64,000 bases of DNA from Prorocentrum cordatum (GCA_963575745.1 CAUYUJ010009558.1:122501-186500), one strand, 5' to 3'; counted from the stretch's first letter, positions 39,801-44,178 are shown. The notes: generated by a model from the sequence alone, not told the origin. Numbers and translations are program-made.

Positions 39801-40317
39801 AAACCCGTTGGTGTGGTGGATCTGGTACATGTTCTCCTGACCGTTGTTGCCCCAGTGCATCAGCAGCCGCAAGCCCTGCTGATTCGTCCACTGGTCCGTG
39901 GGGCTGCCCTGCATCGCGGTAATGGCAGGGTCGATGCCCTGACCGTGCTTCTGGATTGTGTCGAAGATCTGCTCGTCGCGCTGAGGCGCGACCTGCTGCA
40001 GTAGCGAGAAGCCCTGCATCAGACCCTGCGGGAGGGAGGGAGGCAGAAAGACATATCAGATGGAGGCATGCCGAAATAATTGCATGCCTTTGGTGAATTC
40101 CTCCCTTCCCCCACCCATCATTCAGAATGCTCCTCATCATTCCCGCATTCGTTGTATTTCGTTCGTTCCTGGCCTGCCCCTGCTGGCGCAGACTCGAGAT
40201 CTGGTCGTTCAGCCGGGTCACCTGCTGGTCGTAATTCTGCAGCGTCTGGGTATAGTAACCCGCAACCGCGCCCACGCTGGCTTCGGGGAGGTGAACCTCG
40301 TATATGGGGCCGTCTCC
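1340..40317 (-). CDS. Armadillo-repeat protein gene, 15 exons seen, partial at both ends
   Basis: Fifteen minus-strand exons join into 873 codons without a stop: 40317-40174, 40025-39504, 38906-38811, 37364-37215, 35078-34633, 34360-34189, 31932-31747, 31599-31357, 29406-29329, 23840-23760, 17279-17217, 16427-16317, 8712-8494, 5643-5587 and 1390-1340. After about 50 residues that look coiled, the protein is a run of about 17 ARM units of about 42 residues, each with a G-[GIV]-x-x-[LIV]-[LIV]-x-x-[ML] start and an [VI]-Q-x-x-[GA]-[CL]-x-[AL]-[LI]-x-[NS]-[LM] helix. ARM solenoids bind other proteins (import, adhesion, cytoskeletal or ciliary scaffolds), so no specific function can be assigned. 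Donors are GC (8), GA (4) and GT (3); acceptors are AG. All introns are phase 0 except intron 5 (phase 2). The gene continues left of the window, and the start codon was not found. The ARM identity is firm; exact ends of exons 1 and 7 are less so. Confidence 0.9.
1699..1790 (+). repeat. (CCT)n tract
   Basis: It is an almost pure ctc/cct run in the intron region next to exon 15. Opposite-strand (GGA)n tracts follow at 2015-2075 and 2345-2435. All give spurious poly-Glu/Arg/Gly or poly-Ser/Leu/Pro frames. Confidence 0.9.
3440..4330 (+). repeat. Minisatellite based on CTTGGGCCGTCTTGG
   Basis: Dense imperfect copies of cttgggccgtcttgg and cctcttggggcc fill this stretch. The same minisatellite recurs at 45000-45860, 46690-46800 and 56500-56610. 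It is inverted at 12430-12860, 13490-13990 and 44290-44400. Confidence 0.85.
4915..5130 (+). repeat. (GGA)n tract
   Basis: About 215 bp of gga repeats with few interruptions, in intron 14. A diverged run of cgtcgaatccacgtcg-like text follows at 5160-5310. Confidence 0.9.
5587..5643 (-). CDS. ARM gene exon 14
   Basis: This very short exon has 19 codons (residues 838-856): EQGCGALANMGIHKQ then NMLE. I found it because the ARM register needed exactly this piece between exons 13 and 15. The acceptor is CGTGCAG before GAGCAG. The donor is CTGGAG before gcacgc (GC). Confidence 0.88.
5776..6015 (+). mobile_element. Family D MITE with internal subrepeats
   Basis: The terminal inverted repeats are tgggccctggaaacgacagg and its match at the right end, followed inwards by gccgtttttt. 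The interior repeats a unit of about 22-25 bp made of accggttccg and ccgttttttt several times. It lies just downstream (plus-strand sense) of ARM exon 14, in intron 13. Confidence 0.85.
6132..6272 (+). mobile_element. Family P MITE, right end lost
   Basis: It begins ttaccagcctcgaacgtatc and contains ctatccctaagattgacac, aatcttagggattcgccctc and gggaatccccaagattggca, which can fold into nested hairpins. The right terminal repeat is absent. Confidence 0.75.
6459..6635 (+). mobile_element. Family F MITE (about 180 bp)
   Basis: The left end is tacagaggcccgaccacaag and the right end ttggcatgggtctccactgta. The interior has ccaggacgtccatcgat. The TACAG/CTGTA ends resemble family E, so the two may share a transposase. 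It lies in intron 13. Confidence 0.8.
7060..7570 (+). repeat. About 120-bp tandem array, four diverged units
   Basis: Units share gcgcatttggcatgtgctt and gatctcgaacatgctgtcg; the tcgaacat motif recurs at about 7158, 7274, 7396 and 7519. No coding sequence is seen in it. Confidence 0.7.
7735..7915 (+). repeat. (GGA)n tract
   Basis: gga/gag repeats in intron 13, with purines on the plus strand. Confidence 0.9.
8494..8712 (-). CDS. ARM gene exon 13
   Basis: This exon has 73 codons (residues 765-837), with GAIEMVIYAMKTWPDD, CLACSNFAHDDANKVKI and GGVGFILGAMTKHLEH. The acceptor is CCCACAG before GAGGAA. The donor is GTCCAG before gatcaa (GA). It holds one full ARM unit and most of the next. Confidence 0.92.
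8964..9143 (+). mobile_element. Family F MITE
   Basis: The left end is tacagtagggaaccgaccac and the right end ttggcatgggtccccactgta. It is a close copy of the 6459 element and lies in intron 12. Confidence 0.85.
9338..9475 (+). repeat. Family K repeat
   Basis: It contains ccctgggacacacaaacaaa, tacacacaaatccc, a T-rich centre, cgtcttccccc and tttcctgggaat. Related copies are at 21022, 42366 and 62572. Confidence 0.65.
9750..10435 (+). repeat. (CCT)n tract, about 690 bp, longest in window
   Basis: It is an almost unbroken cct/ctc polypyrimidine run in intron 12. The long minus-strand frames across it encode only Glu, Arg and Gly. Confidence 0.92.
10570..11540. other. Unique sequence in intron 12, no gene seen
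   Basis: This is about 1 kb without tandem repeats or recognised MITEs. A short degenerate stretch around 11265-11335 (gtgttcgtgcgagcgaacat) resembles 13105-13150 (gtgttcgcgcagggatgaag). Open frames here lack any recognisable domain. Confidence 0.5.
11540..12430 (+). repeat. About 43-bp tandem array, about 20 units
   Basis: Each unit reads roughly ttcgcgtccccgaggccacg then atcccttgcaaattacacca. Units are diverged but regular. It lies in intron 12 and passes straight into the inverted cttgggccgtcttgg minisatellite. Confidence 0.85.
12430..12860 (-). repeat. CTTGGGCCGTCTTGG minisatellite, inverted
   Basis: Repeated ccaagacggcccaagaggcc makes up this stretch, the complement of the array at 3440. 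A second inverted block lies at 13490-13990. Confidence 0.8.
13490..13990 (-). repeat. CTTGGGCCGTCTTGG minisatellite, inverted
   Basis: Repeated ccaagacggccccaagacgg and related text fills this stretch in intron 12. The sequence between 12960 and 13390 is not obviously repetitive, and I see no gene in it. Confidence 0.75.
14700..15800 (+). repeat. CT and TA microsatellites
   Basis: (ct)n lies at 14705-14740 and (ta)n at 14797-14820. A mixed ct/ta block lies at 15530-15785 (ctctctc, tatatatacata, ctatctatcta). Family H lies between. The rest of the interval is unique sequence without a recognisable gene. Confidence 0.85.
15062..15245 (+). mobile_element. Family H hairpin element
   Basis: The ends are inverted (cggaggtccgcg near the left, gtggacctccgag near the right). 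The middle has ggcgcctccggcgccgcccc and ggcgcgctccgcgcgcca, perfect-looking GC palindromes. It lies in intron 12. Confidence 0.7.
16317..16427 (-). CDS. ARM gene exon 12
   Basis: This exon has 37 codons (residues 728-764), from VARADGVKACIAGLKKH to LGALGNLAVQ. The acceptor is CCCCAG before GTGGCC. The donor is GTGCAG before gaccga (GA). The joined text LAVQ-EENCTVI with exon 13 is a regular ARM helix 3. Confidence 0.92.
16987..17194 (+). mobile_element. Family B MITE in intron 11
   Basis: The terminal inverted repeats are taatgcgggatgacgattaa on the left and tcatcgtcatcttccatta on the right, about 208 bp in all. The inner part carries the conserved block cccgcggccg and gcgccgccgcgtgaacacga. 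TA at both outer ends suggests TA target use. It lies about 22 nt from the donor of ARM exon 11. Confidence 0.85.
17217..17279 (-). CDS. ARM gene exon 11
   Basis: This exon has 21 codons (residues 707-727): VGEQGCAAIANLALDE then NNRVE. The acceptor is CCGGAG before GTGGGG. The donor is GTGGAG before gtggcg (GT). Only this donor gives NNRVE-VARADGV with exon 12. A family B MITE starts about 22 nt inside the following intron. Confidence 0.92.
18067..18261 (+). mobile_element. Family G MITE
   Basis: The terminal repeats are cgggtcgggcgaaagggggg on the left and ccccctttcgtccggcccg on the right. The interior has tcagctcacgtagctgattt and the palindrome ccggcgcctcccggcgccgg. It lies in intron 10. 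Confidence 0.8.
18503..18655 (+). mobile_element. Family C MITE-like element
   Basis: This copy opens with gggggaaaccaaaaggtaccg, then the conserved core with cgctactcc and ggcgaatccggcggtgg. The right inverted end is poor (gaggtatggg). It lies in intron 10 of the ARM gene and is followed at once by a family B element. Confidence 0.75.
18656..18857 (+). mobile_element. Family B MITE
   Basis: The left end is taatgcgggatgacgattca and the right end taatcgtcatcctgcatta, with the same internal blocks as the 16987 copy. It abuts a family C element in intron 10. Confidence 0.85.
19440..20010 (+). repeat. About 81-bp tandem array, seven units
   Basis: Units share gtgcgcggcgctaaggcgag, aaccacattttgaaaa and ccgccctcaatccgtgaaac, spaced about 79 to 84 bp apart. 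It lies in intron 10. Confidence 0.85.
21022..21165 (+). repeat. Family K repeat
   Basis: It contains ccctgggacacacaaataaa, tacacacaagtaac, ttcgtcttcccccc, tttcctgggagtc and attgtgtctgtgtg. It lies in intron 10. Confidence 0.65.
21189..21350 (+). mobile_element. Family J repeat in intron 10
   Basis: It contains acgcggtccctggaagtctt, ggccccgaggcccggcgagg and ccgtcttgatgttgttcgat. It follows a family K repeat. A shorter relative is at 28400-28515 and a diverged one at 2640-2790. Confidence 0.65.
21880..22760 (+). repeat. Diverged long-unit tandem repeat
   Basis: Recurring blocks are gagacatccccgcaatctgg, ccgcgaacgggc, gaagcctgcgcctcgccc and ggccaccaaatgagc, with spacing of roughly 60 to 125 bp. 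No consistent open frame follows them. Confidence 0.65.
22780..23100 (+). repeat. TGAGTG/TGAGTC short tandem array
   Basis: Irregular repeats of gagtgtgagtgagtctgagt make up this stretch. It is followed by a GGA tract. Confidence 0.85.
23760..23840 (-). CDS. ARM gene exon 10
   Basis: This exon has 27 codons (residues 680-706), from ATRVAIRSEGGIALVV to RYHVQHPE. The acceptor is GCCAAAG before GCCACC. The donor is CCCGAA before gtccac (GT), the one donor whose exon does not end in AG. It joins to exon 9 as AEWE-ATRVAI and to exon 11 as HPE-VGEQGC. Confidence 0.9.
24065..25060 (+). repeat. (CCT)n tracts at 24065-24170 and 24795-25060
   Basis: There are two polypyrimidine runs in intron 9. Between them (24180-24790) is about 600 bp of unique sequence with an open minus-strand frame, which I could not identify. 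An AT-rich patch (23925-24060) precedes the first run. Confidence 0.85.
25210..25640 (+). repeat. GA microsatellites
   Basis: (ga)n tracts occur at 25213-25260, 25480-25560 and 25608-25645, with a short (ta)n at 25711-25725. Further GA tracts are at 27200-27370 and a CA tract at 27390-27510. Confidence 0.9.
26250..27050 (+). repeat. About 102-bp tandem array, about seven units
   Basis: Units share cacacttcgcagccccccag, ggagccgcgaggtctc and caggagcccacgaaagtgg; cttcgcag recurs about every 102 bp. The 34-codon period keeps plus-strand frames open, which explains long ORFs here. I see no evidence that they are genes. It lies in intron 9. Confidence 0.85.
28570..28705 (+). mobile_element. Family H hairpin element
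   Basis: It contains ctggcgcgcggagcgcgcca, gtcggaggcgcc and a right part with cagcaccgatccaagga and gcgcggagctccgac. It lies in intron 9. Confidence 0.65.
28791..28952 (+). mobile_element. Family A MITE
   Basis: The terminal inverted repeats are ttaagtcgggcgcgtccccc on the left and a match to agtcgggcctgcccctcta on the right (read inverted). The interior is AT-rich. It lies in ARM intron 9. The TTAA at both outer ends may be target sequence. Confidence 0.8.
29329..29406 (-). CDS. ARM gene exon 9
   Basis: This short exon has 26 codons (residues 654-679), from ALKRNQAETGVQ to GCRALANMAEWE. The acceptor is GCCCAG before GCGCTG. The donor is GGGAG before gccgcg (GC). It supplies the middle of one ARM unit between the start in exon 8 and the end in exon 10. 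Confidence 0.92.
29526..29705 (+). mobile_element. Family E MITE (about 180 bp)
   Basis: The terminal repeats are tacagtcggggccttgacct on the left and cagcgacccgactgta on the right. Inner blocks are aaggaacc, tcgatttcccatcgaaa and ggttccttctt. It lies in ARM intron 8, about 120 nt from exon 9. Confidence 0.85.
29992..30140 (+). mobile_element. Family N MITE in intron 8
   Basis: The left end is atggggggtggaacatcggc and the right end ttgatgtcttccccccaga (inverted, imperfect). The interior has cggcgatacatcgccgg and tatcggcgataggcccccga. Confidence 0.7.
30350..30520 (+). mobile_element. Family J repeat in intron 8
   Basis: It contains gatgtcgtgac, cattccccagggcccg, gtcccgaggcccggcgaggg and ccgtctcgagtttttcaggg, matching the copies at 21189 and 37375. 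Confidence 0.65.
30715..31000 (+). repeat. (CCT)n tract in intron 8
   Basis: cct/ctc repeats lie between a family J copy and a family A MITE. Other clear tracts are (GGA)n at 19079-19145, 23110-23180, 27770-27880 (with gatgat) and 29073-29200, and (CCT)n at 21680-21775. Confidence 0.9.
31136..31290 (+). mobile_element. Family A MITE in intron 8
   Basis: The left end is gggcacgccctcctgcaggc and the right end tcctgtagagggacatgccc, forming inverted repeats around an AT-rich centre. It begins about 66 nt inside the donor of ARM exon 8. Confidence 0.8.
31357..31599 (-). CDS. ARM gene exon 8
   Basis: This exon has 81 codons (residues 573-653), from DSGLLYYGFKAFVAL through CGDLLELVITTMRAL to GGITVVCE. 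The acceptor is TTCTGAG before GACAGC. The donor is TGCGAG before gcccag (GC). Joining to exon 9 gives GGITVVCE-ALKRNQ, a normal ARM first helix. Confidence 0.92.
31600..31746 (-). mobile_element. Intron 7 = family C element (introner candidate)
   Basis: This 147-nt intron is almost entirely a copy of repeat family C. Reading on the minus strand, it starts GAC then gtggggaaaccaaaggtacc. It then shares a block (gtgcg..., gaggcgagtcc, gacgagggcct, ggaggcc) with the copy at 18503. It ends with the inverted repeat gtagcggcatcgatacctt shortly before TTCTGAG. An in-frame stop inside shows it must be removed for the ARM frame to continue. AGGAC is present at both junctions, like a target duplication. 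Confidence 0.85.
31747..31932 (-). CDS. ARM gene exon 7
   Basis: This exon has 62 codons (residues 511-572), with GVQIIYSSLQQMLNAGAA and LVNIGICSLVVTAIMQFPQ. The 5' end is the least certain in the gene. I chose GTCGAG before GCGCAG because it keeps phase and gives DEAK-AQTGVQ. A longer in-frame extension to about 32030 is possible. The donor is CCCCAG before gacgtg (GA). The intron after it is a MITE-like element. Confidence 0.82.
32390..32560 (+). repeat. About 78-bp direct duplication
   Basis: gctcgaaactgcacactgcc occurs at about 32431 and 32509, with flanking gccgccctccgcacatc and cgcccgagagggcac repeated too. Confidence 0.75.
32679..32905 (+). repeat. (CCT)n tract in intron 6
   Basis: It is an almost pure cct/ctc run interrupted by tgcttc. 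It yields spurious leucine/proline/serine frames. Confidence 0.9.
33260..33770 (+). repeat. Pentanucleotide-like GCATT/GCGTT array
   Basis: About 500 bp of ttgcattgcgttgcatcgca and similar text lies in intron 6. It yields leucine/cysteine/alanine-rich spurious frames on both strands. A shorter related stretch is at 35573-35633. Confidence 0.9.
33968..34116 (+). mobile_element. Family C MITE-like element in intron 6
   Basis: It starts ctagggaagccaagaggtac and continues with ccgctactcc, ctctccaggggtgcgttctg and aatccggcggtgccgacga. It ends with ggcggtatgcgtacctc, the inverted copy of its start. It lies about 70 nt from the donor of exon 6. Confidence 0.75.
34189..34360 (-). CDS. ARM gene exon 6
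   Basis: This exon covers residues 453-510 (first codon split with exon 5). It contains CYALGMFAGPDACKTLV, a unit start GGVSVLLAAML, then ACAALAILCDLDEAK. The acceptor is CCTGAG before GTGCTA. The preferred donor is GCGAAG before gcgctg (GC); one codon earlier, GAG before gcgaag is also possible. Confidence 0.88.
34633..35078 (-). CDS. ARM gene exon 5 (about three and a half ARM units)
   Basis: This exon has 148 codons plus two bases (residues 305-452), from AYNGDFNVQECGLRCLAI to ASVQMN. Units begin QGIPAVVNAI, GVEMVLNVMRRF and GCLEAIMNTM. The acceptor is TTGGAAG before GCCTAC. The donor is AACGG before gtgctc, a GT donor and the only phase 2 junction. The GG at its end and the G opening exon 6 rebuild the Gly codon of QMNGCYALG. 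Confidence 0.92.
35100..37200. other. Intron 4, mostly unique sequence
   Basis: The intron (35079-37214) holds a small direct repeat (cggcccccagaggccgagaa, two full copies and one diverged, at about 35875-35935), a short CCT tract (36290-36330) and otherwise unclassified sequence. I see no additional exon. Confidence 0.55.
37215..37364 (-). CDS. ARM gene exon 4
   Basis: This exon has 50 codons (residues 255-304), from AAVQALTCHAGDSQ to PVILRTME, a complete ARM unit. The acceptor is CTCAAG before GCCGCG. The donor is ATGGAG before gcgacg (GC). A family J repeat lies about 10 nt upstream of the acceptor. Confidence 0.9.
37375..37562 (-). mobile_element. Family J repeat in intron 3
   Basis: Read on the minus strand it contains acgcggtccctggaagtctt, ctgacggccccgaggcc-like text and ccgtcttgattttttcagtg. 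It ends about 10 nt before the acceptor of ARM exon 4. Confidence 0.65.
38595..38755 (+). repeat. Family L repeat in intron 3
   Basis: It shares ggccccggccc, ctggccgattta, ggtcgttcccttcgggttt, actggggtggcaa and ggggatggggatggga with 49365-49515. Confidence 0.65.
38811..38906 (-). CDS. ARM gene exon 3
   Basis: This exon has 32 codons (residues 223-254), from DPNVNRYALTAL to IIRLEGAK. It completes the second helix pair of the ARM unit begun in exon 2 and starts the next. The acceptor is CACGCAG before GACCCG. The donor is GCGAAG before gcctgg (GC). A family A MITE ends only about 17 nt upstream of the acceptor, at 38924. Confidence 0.9.
38924..39093 (+). mobile_element. Family A MITE in intron 2
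   Basis: The left end is gggtcgggcatgtcctccga and the right end tgcagagggacatgcccgac. The interior contains a CA microsatellite. It ends about 17 nt before the acceptor of ARM exon 3. Confidence 0.8.
39504..40025 (-). CDS. ARM gene exon 2 (four ARM units)
   Basis: This is the largest exon, 174 codons (residues 49-222). It holds four ARM-like units whose starts read GIDPAITAMQ, GFEPVITAMQ, GAVEPIVKNL and GGIDALIHAMQ. The acceptor is CCCGCAG before GGTCTG. The donor is CCCCAG before gacgca, a GA donor. The choice is fixed by the next exon, which gives MQSFPQ-DPNVNRYAL, the same linker as in other units. Reading through the donor leaves the ARM pattern at once. Confidence 0.92.
40174..40317 (-). 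CDS. ARM gene exon 1 (first exon seen), N-terminal coiled region
   Basis: This exon encodes residues 1-48 of the joined protein, starting GDGPIYEVHLPE and ending with a heptad-like stretch (YYTQTLQNYDQQ, then LNDQISSLRQQGQ) that suggests a short coiled coil. The acceptor is GCGCAG before GGAGAC and the donor is CAG before gccagg, a GC donor. The frame stays open upstream as far as an ATG at 41019. That extension runs through a GC-rich 140-bp tandem repeat with low-complexity Ala/Arg/Gly, so I prefer an upstream exon that I could not find. Confidence 0.8.
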
Positions 40318-40559
40318 CTGCGCATGGACAGATCGAAAAATCAGAGGGCTCCGCAAGAGGGGCCCTGTGCTCCCCAGGGTGGCAAAGAGATGGCCGGTCG
40401 TCGGGAGTGTGTGGGGCCGCGCAGCAACTGCCGCCAGCCCGCGCCCGCAAGGCCCGCCCCTCCCGCGGGGGGGGGGGACCGGATCGCAAAGGACTTCGTT
40501 GCGTGCGTGGTGCAAGCGTTCGTGTCCCGGCCGCCCTCCTCCCCGCCCCCCTCCCCTGC

Positions 40560-40880
40560 CGCGGGGCTCTCTCGCCCCGTCTGTGAGACCAGGTGCCCCG
40601 GCCGCCCTCCTCCCCTCCCCCCTCCTCTGCCGACGGGCTCTCGGCCTGTCAGCAGCAACCATAAAAAGTATCCTGGCCGCGTGGCCGATGGCGTCGTGCC
40701 CTGGGCTCGGGTGCAGCGGCTGCCTGCCCCTCCTCGGGGCCGCCCTCCTCCCCTCCCCCCTCCTCTGCCGAAGGGCCCTCGGCCTGTCAGCAGCAGCCAT
40801 CAAAAGAGTATCCCGGCCGCGTGGCCGATGGCGTCGTGCCCTGGGCTCGGGAGCAGCGGCTGCCTGCCCCTCCTCGGGGG
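40560..40880 (+). repeat. 140-bp tandem duplication upstream of ARM exon 1
   Basis: gtggccgatggcgtcgtgcc occurs at 40681 and 40821, with the 140-bp unit well conserved and a third partial copy to the left. This GC-rich array carries the in-frame extension of exon 1. Confidence 0.8.
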
Positions 40881-42365
40881 CCTGCTCTCGGCGGCTGTGC
40901 GGCTGTGCCGCAGGGCCCTCGGCGCGCCCACCGGGGGGGGGGGCCCACGTGTCGCCCGCCCCTTGGGGCGAAGCAAACCGGCACACCCGAGCGTGAGCGC
41001 GCGCACTCGTCAGCGCCACCGCGGGATTCCGAGTGCGCAGGGCCTACTCAGTTCGGAGTCGAAGCTGGGAATGCCGTGTTCGCGTTTTGCCCCCCCCCCC
41101 CCCCCCCCCTTCCCCCCCCTACCCCTCCCCCTTTCAGGAATTCCCGCCACAGCATCGCAGACGGGGGTCCCTCTCCCCCCCTCCCCGCGGCGAAGACCGT
41201 CATTACCCCTCGCCGGTGAGGTCCGTCAAGAAGCCGCAAACCCGCGCAGCTTCCGCTCATGGGGCTGCCTGGGCCCCCCTTACAAGTCAACCTTCACTCC
41301 TGCTGTTCAACTGGCGGAGGAGGGGGCCGAGCCCCCCCTTTGCGGTCCCTCGTCCAGCGAAGACGGCCGTCGGGGGGTGACCCGTACCTCCACCTCAAAG
41401 CACGCGTGCCACCCACCACCTGCCCTGGCTGGCTACAGGCCAAGAGCTGCACGCGGGCCGCCCCCCCCCCTGGAGTGGACCCAAAACCTGGCCGCAGCCC
41501 CTCGACGGCTGAGGGGACGGGGAGGGAAGCAAGGGGACAGGGGAGGGAGGGATGGGAGGGGAGGGAGGGAAGGGGGAGGGCAGGGAGGGAGGGGAGGAGG
41601 AGGGGAGGGGAGGTGGGGAGGGAGGGATGGAGGGGGAGGGGAGGGGGAGGAGGGGAGGGGGGAGGGCAGGGATGGGAGGGGCGTCAGTTGCCACCCACCA
41701 CGTCTGCTCCCCCGAGGTGGCTCGGGAACGGTCCGTCGGCGGCCAGCGCCCAAGAACTCCTCCGACGGCTCTGGGGGCCCTCCCACGCTGCGCCCCCACG
41801 GCTGAGGAGGGGGGGGGGGGGGGCACGATGGGGGCGAAAGCTGTGCACCCACACGGATCCTGGCTAGTCCTCCTCCTGCAGCTCCTCCTCCACCTTCTCC
41901 TCCTGCAGCCCCTCCTCCTCCTCCCCTCCTCTCCTCCTCCTCCCCTCCTCCTCCTCCTCCTCCTCCTCCTCCCCTCCTCCCCTCCCTCCTCCTCCTCCTC
42001 CTCCTCCTCCTCCTCCTCCTCCTCCTCCCTCCTCCTCCTCCCTTCTTGTTATTCTTATGTTTCTCCTTCTCCTTCTTAGTACTATTATTGTTATCATTAT
42101 TATTATGCTTCTTCTTCTTCCTCCTCCTCCTCCTCCCTCCTCCTCCTTCCTCCTCCTCCTCCTCCTCCTCCTCCTCCTCCTCCGCCTCCCCATCCGCCTC
42201 TGCCTCCTCCTCCTCATCCTCCTCCCCCTCCCCTCCTCCTCCTCCTCCCCTCCTCCTTCCTCCTCCTCCTCCTCCTGCTCCTCCTCTTTCTCCTCCTCCT
42301 CCCCTTCGTCCTCCCCCTTCTCCTCCACCTCCTGCCCCATCCGTCCTCCCCCTTCTCTCCTACAA

Positions 42366-42480
42366 AGGGGTCCAGGGACATAAAAACAAATACATACAAA
42401 CCCCAAGATTCACCCTATATTCCCAAATCTTCCCTAGTTATCCTGGGAATCCACGATTGATTGTGTCTGTGTGTGTGTTT
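42366..42480 (+). repeat. Family K repeat
   Basis: It contains ggtccagggacataaaaaca, tacatacaaacccc, tatcctgggaatccacgatt and gattgtgtctgtgtg. Confidence 0.65.
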
Positions 42481-42613
42481 CGCCTCCCGGATCCGCTATC
42501 GGTGGTCCTGGGGATCGGCAGCGAGCCCCGGAGAGGCCGGCACCCCGAGATTGGCAACAAAAGCACACCGGTGGAGCTCTGGGATCCTGGGCCAAGATCG
42601 GTGTCTCTACGCT

Positions 42614-42690
42614 TGGGTCGGGCATGTCGCCCTACAGGCGGATCTTGGACGAAAACTAAAACATACCCCAGAAATCATCAAAAACCAGAG
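42614..42690 (+). mobile_element. Family A element, left end only
   Basis: This is the left terminal repeat gggtcgggcatgtcgcccta with the usual following cttggacgaaaac and A-rich stretch. No right end was found, so the copy is truncated. Confidence 0.65.
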
Positions 42691-43140
42691 CCTACCTTTG
42701 TAGCATAGGCGATCACACCCATTGCCGGCCCCGCCCCCCCCTCCTCCTCCTCCTCCTCCCCTCCTCCTCCTCCTCCTCCTCCTCCTCCTCCTCCTCCCCC
42801 TCCTCCTCCTCCTCCCCTCCTCCTCCTCCTCCTCCTCCTCCTCCTCCTCCTCCTCCTCCTCCCTCCTCCTCCTCTCCTCCTCCTCCTCCTCCTCCTCCTC
42901 CTCCTCCTCCTCCTCCTCCTCCTCCTCCTCCCTCCTCCTCCTCCTCCTCCTCCTCCTCCCCCCACCCTCGCACCCCCCATGGTCACGTCACGATTCGCGC
43001 CAGCGCCGCCTGGAATGTAATCCTTCCTGGGCAGTCCCGAACGGCGCCGGCGCGAATCGAGACGCGGCTGGCCCCGCCCCCGCTCCTGCCACGCCTGTTC
43101 GCACCAGGGGGTAAAGTGACTGCCTCAGGTTGGATACAGA

Positions 43141-43321
43141 TACAGAAGGGGCGTTGACCTAAGGAACCCTAAAAAAGGAACGAGGCCTCTTTTTCCCATA
43201 AGTTTAACTTCGATTTCCCATCGAAGCCCTAAGCAAAACCAAAGGCGAACTGCAAAACAACTAAGGAACACCGAGCCCCTCCCCAACGAAAAGGGTTTTT
43301 TTTCTCAGTGCCCCGACTGTA
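43141..43321 (+). mobile_element. Family E MITE
   Basis: It begins tacagaaggggcgttgacct and ends gtgccccgactgta, with the same internal tcgatttcccatcgaa hairpin as the 29526 copy. Confidence 0.8.
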
Positions 43322-43887
43322 GATGCCGTGTCCTGCACCAGACAAGGGAGAAGGAAACCCGGGACCCGAACTGGCGCTCAAGCCTCCTCCTGGACTCAAG
43401 AAGCCGGATCCCGGAAAAATCGTCACAACCTCCCAACAGGAGCTCAGGCCCTGTTAGCCCCCAGCTTGGATCAGCAGCCCTCGAACTCGAGTACAGGGAT
43501 GTGGTGGATGGGGGCGCTGTGGCTCAAGGGAAGAGAAGGCGTGCCGCTCGCGCCGTTGCTGCAAACCCAAGACTCCGAAACGCCGTTCCATGTTCTGGGG
43601 ACGGACCGCCGGACCGAACCGAATTCAATGTTCCCCCAGAGGCCACATCATACGAGGCAGTAGGCGTGGTCTGGTTCAAACCTGCGCGTGCACGCGCAGG
43701 CCATCGGCAACGCACCCAGCTGTCCCAGGAGGCCACCCCTAGGGACCAACGCGGGAGTGGGAAGAACGATTCTCGGATCGGCACCAAACCCTGGGCCAGA
43801 TCGAGCCTGGGCACGAGGACCCTTGAAGGCGGCACGGGCCGCCGGGTGCCATGCAGTTGTAGAGGCCTCCCAGATGGGGTCCGAGCA

Positions 43888-44076
43888 GATGGGGTCGGAG
43901 GGTCGCGCCGCATCGCCGAGACGTCGGCGATGCATCGGCGATGCATCGGCGATGCACCAGCGACGCACCGGCGATGCACCAGCGATGCATCGGCGACGTC
44001 GACGTGAAGCAAAACGGGTCCCACATCAAGCCGCATCGGCGATGCATCGGCGATGCGGCGCGACCCTCCGACACCA
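43888..44076 (+). mobile_element. MITE-like element with GGCGATGCATC array
   Basis: Near-perfect inverted repeats of about 30 bp bound it: gatggggtcggagggtcgcg on the left and cgcgaccctccgacaccatc on the right. The interior repeats ggcgatgcatc about eight times, with a non-repeated centre. A GGA tract and the assembly gap follow. Confidence 0.75.
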
Positions 44077-44089
44077 TCTCCTCGGGAGG

Positions 44090-44178
44090 AGCAGGATGAG
44101 GAGGAAGATGAGGAGGAGGAGGAGGAGAGGGAGGAGGAGGAGGAGGAGGAGGAGGAGGAGGAGGAGGAGGAGGAGGAA
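44090..44178 (+). repeat. (GGA)n tract ending at the assembly gap
   Basis: The gga run starts just after the 43888 element and is cut by Ns, so its real length is unknown. Confidence 0.9.

Larger units (their letters stand above)
41870..42965 (+). repeat. (CCT)n tracts upstream of the ARM gene
   Basis: Polypyrimidine runs at 41870-42060, 42117-42350 and 42735-42965 flank a family K repeat and a broken family A element. A G-rich (ggga)n stretch lies at 41515-41690. Confidence 0.9.

Noticed and set aside
43510-43525. tgtggctcaagg as a possible relic of the dinoflagellate spliced leader
   Set aside because: Only about ten bases resemble the 3' end of the leader, with a mismatch, and no retroposed gene follows.
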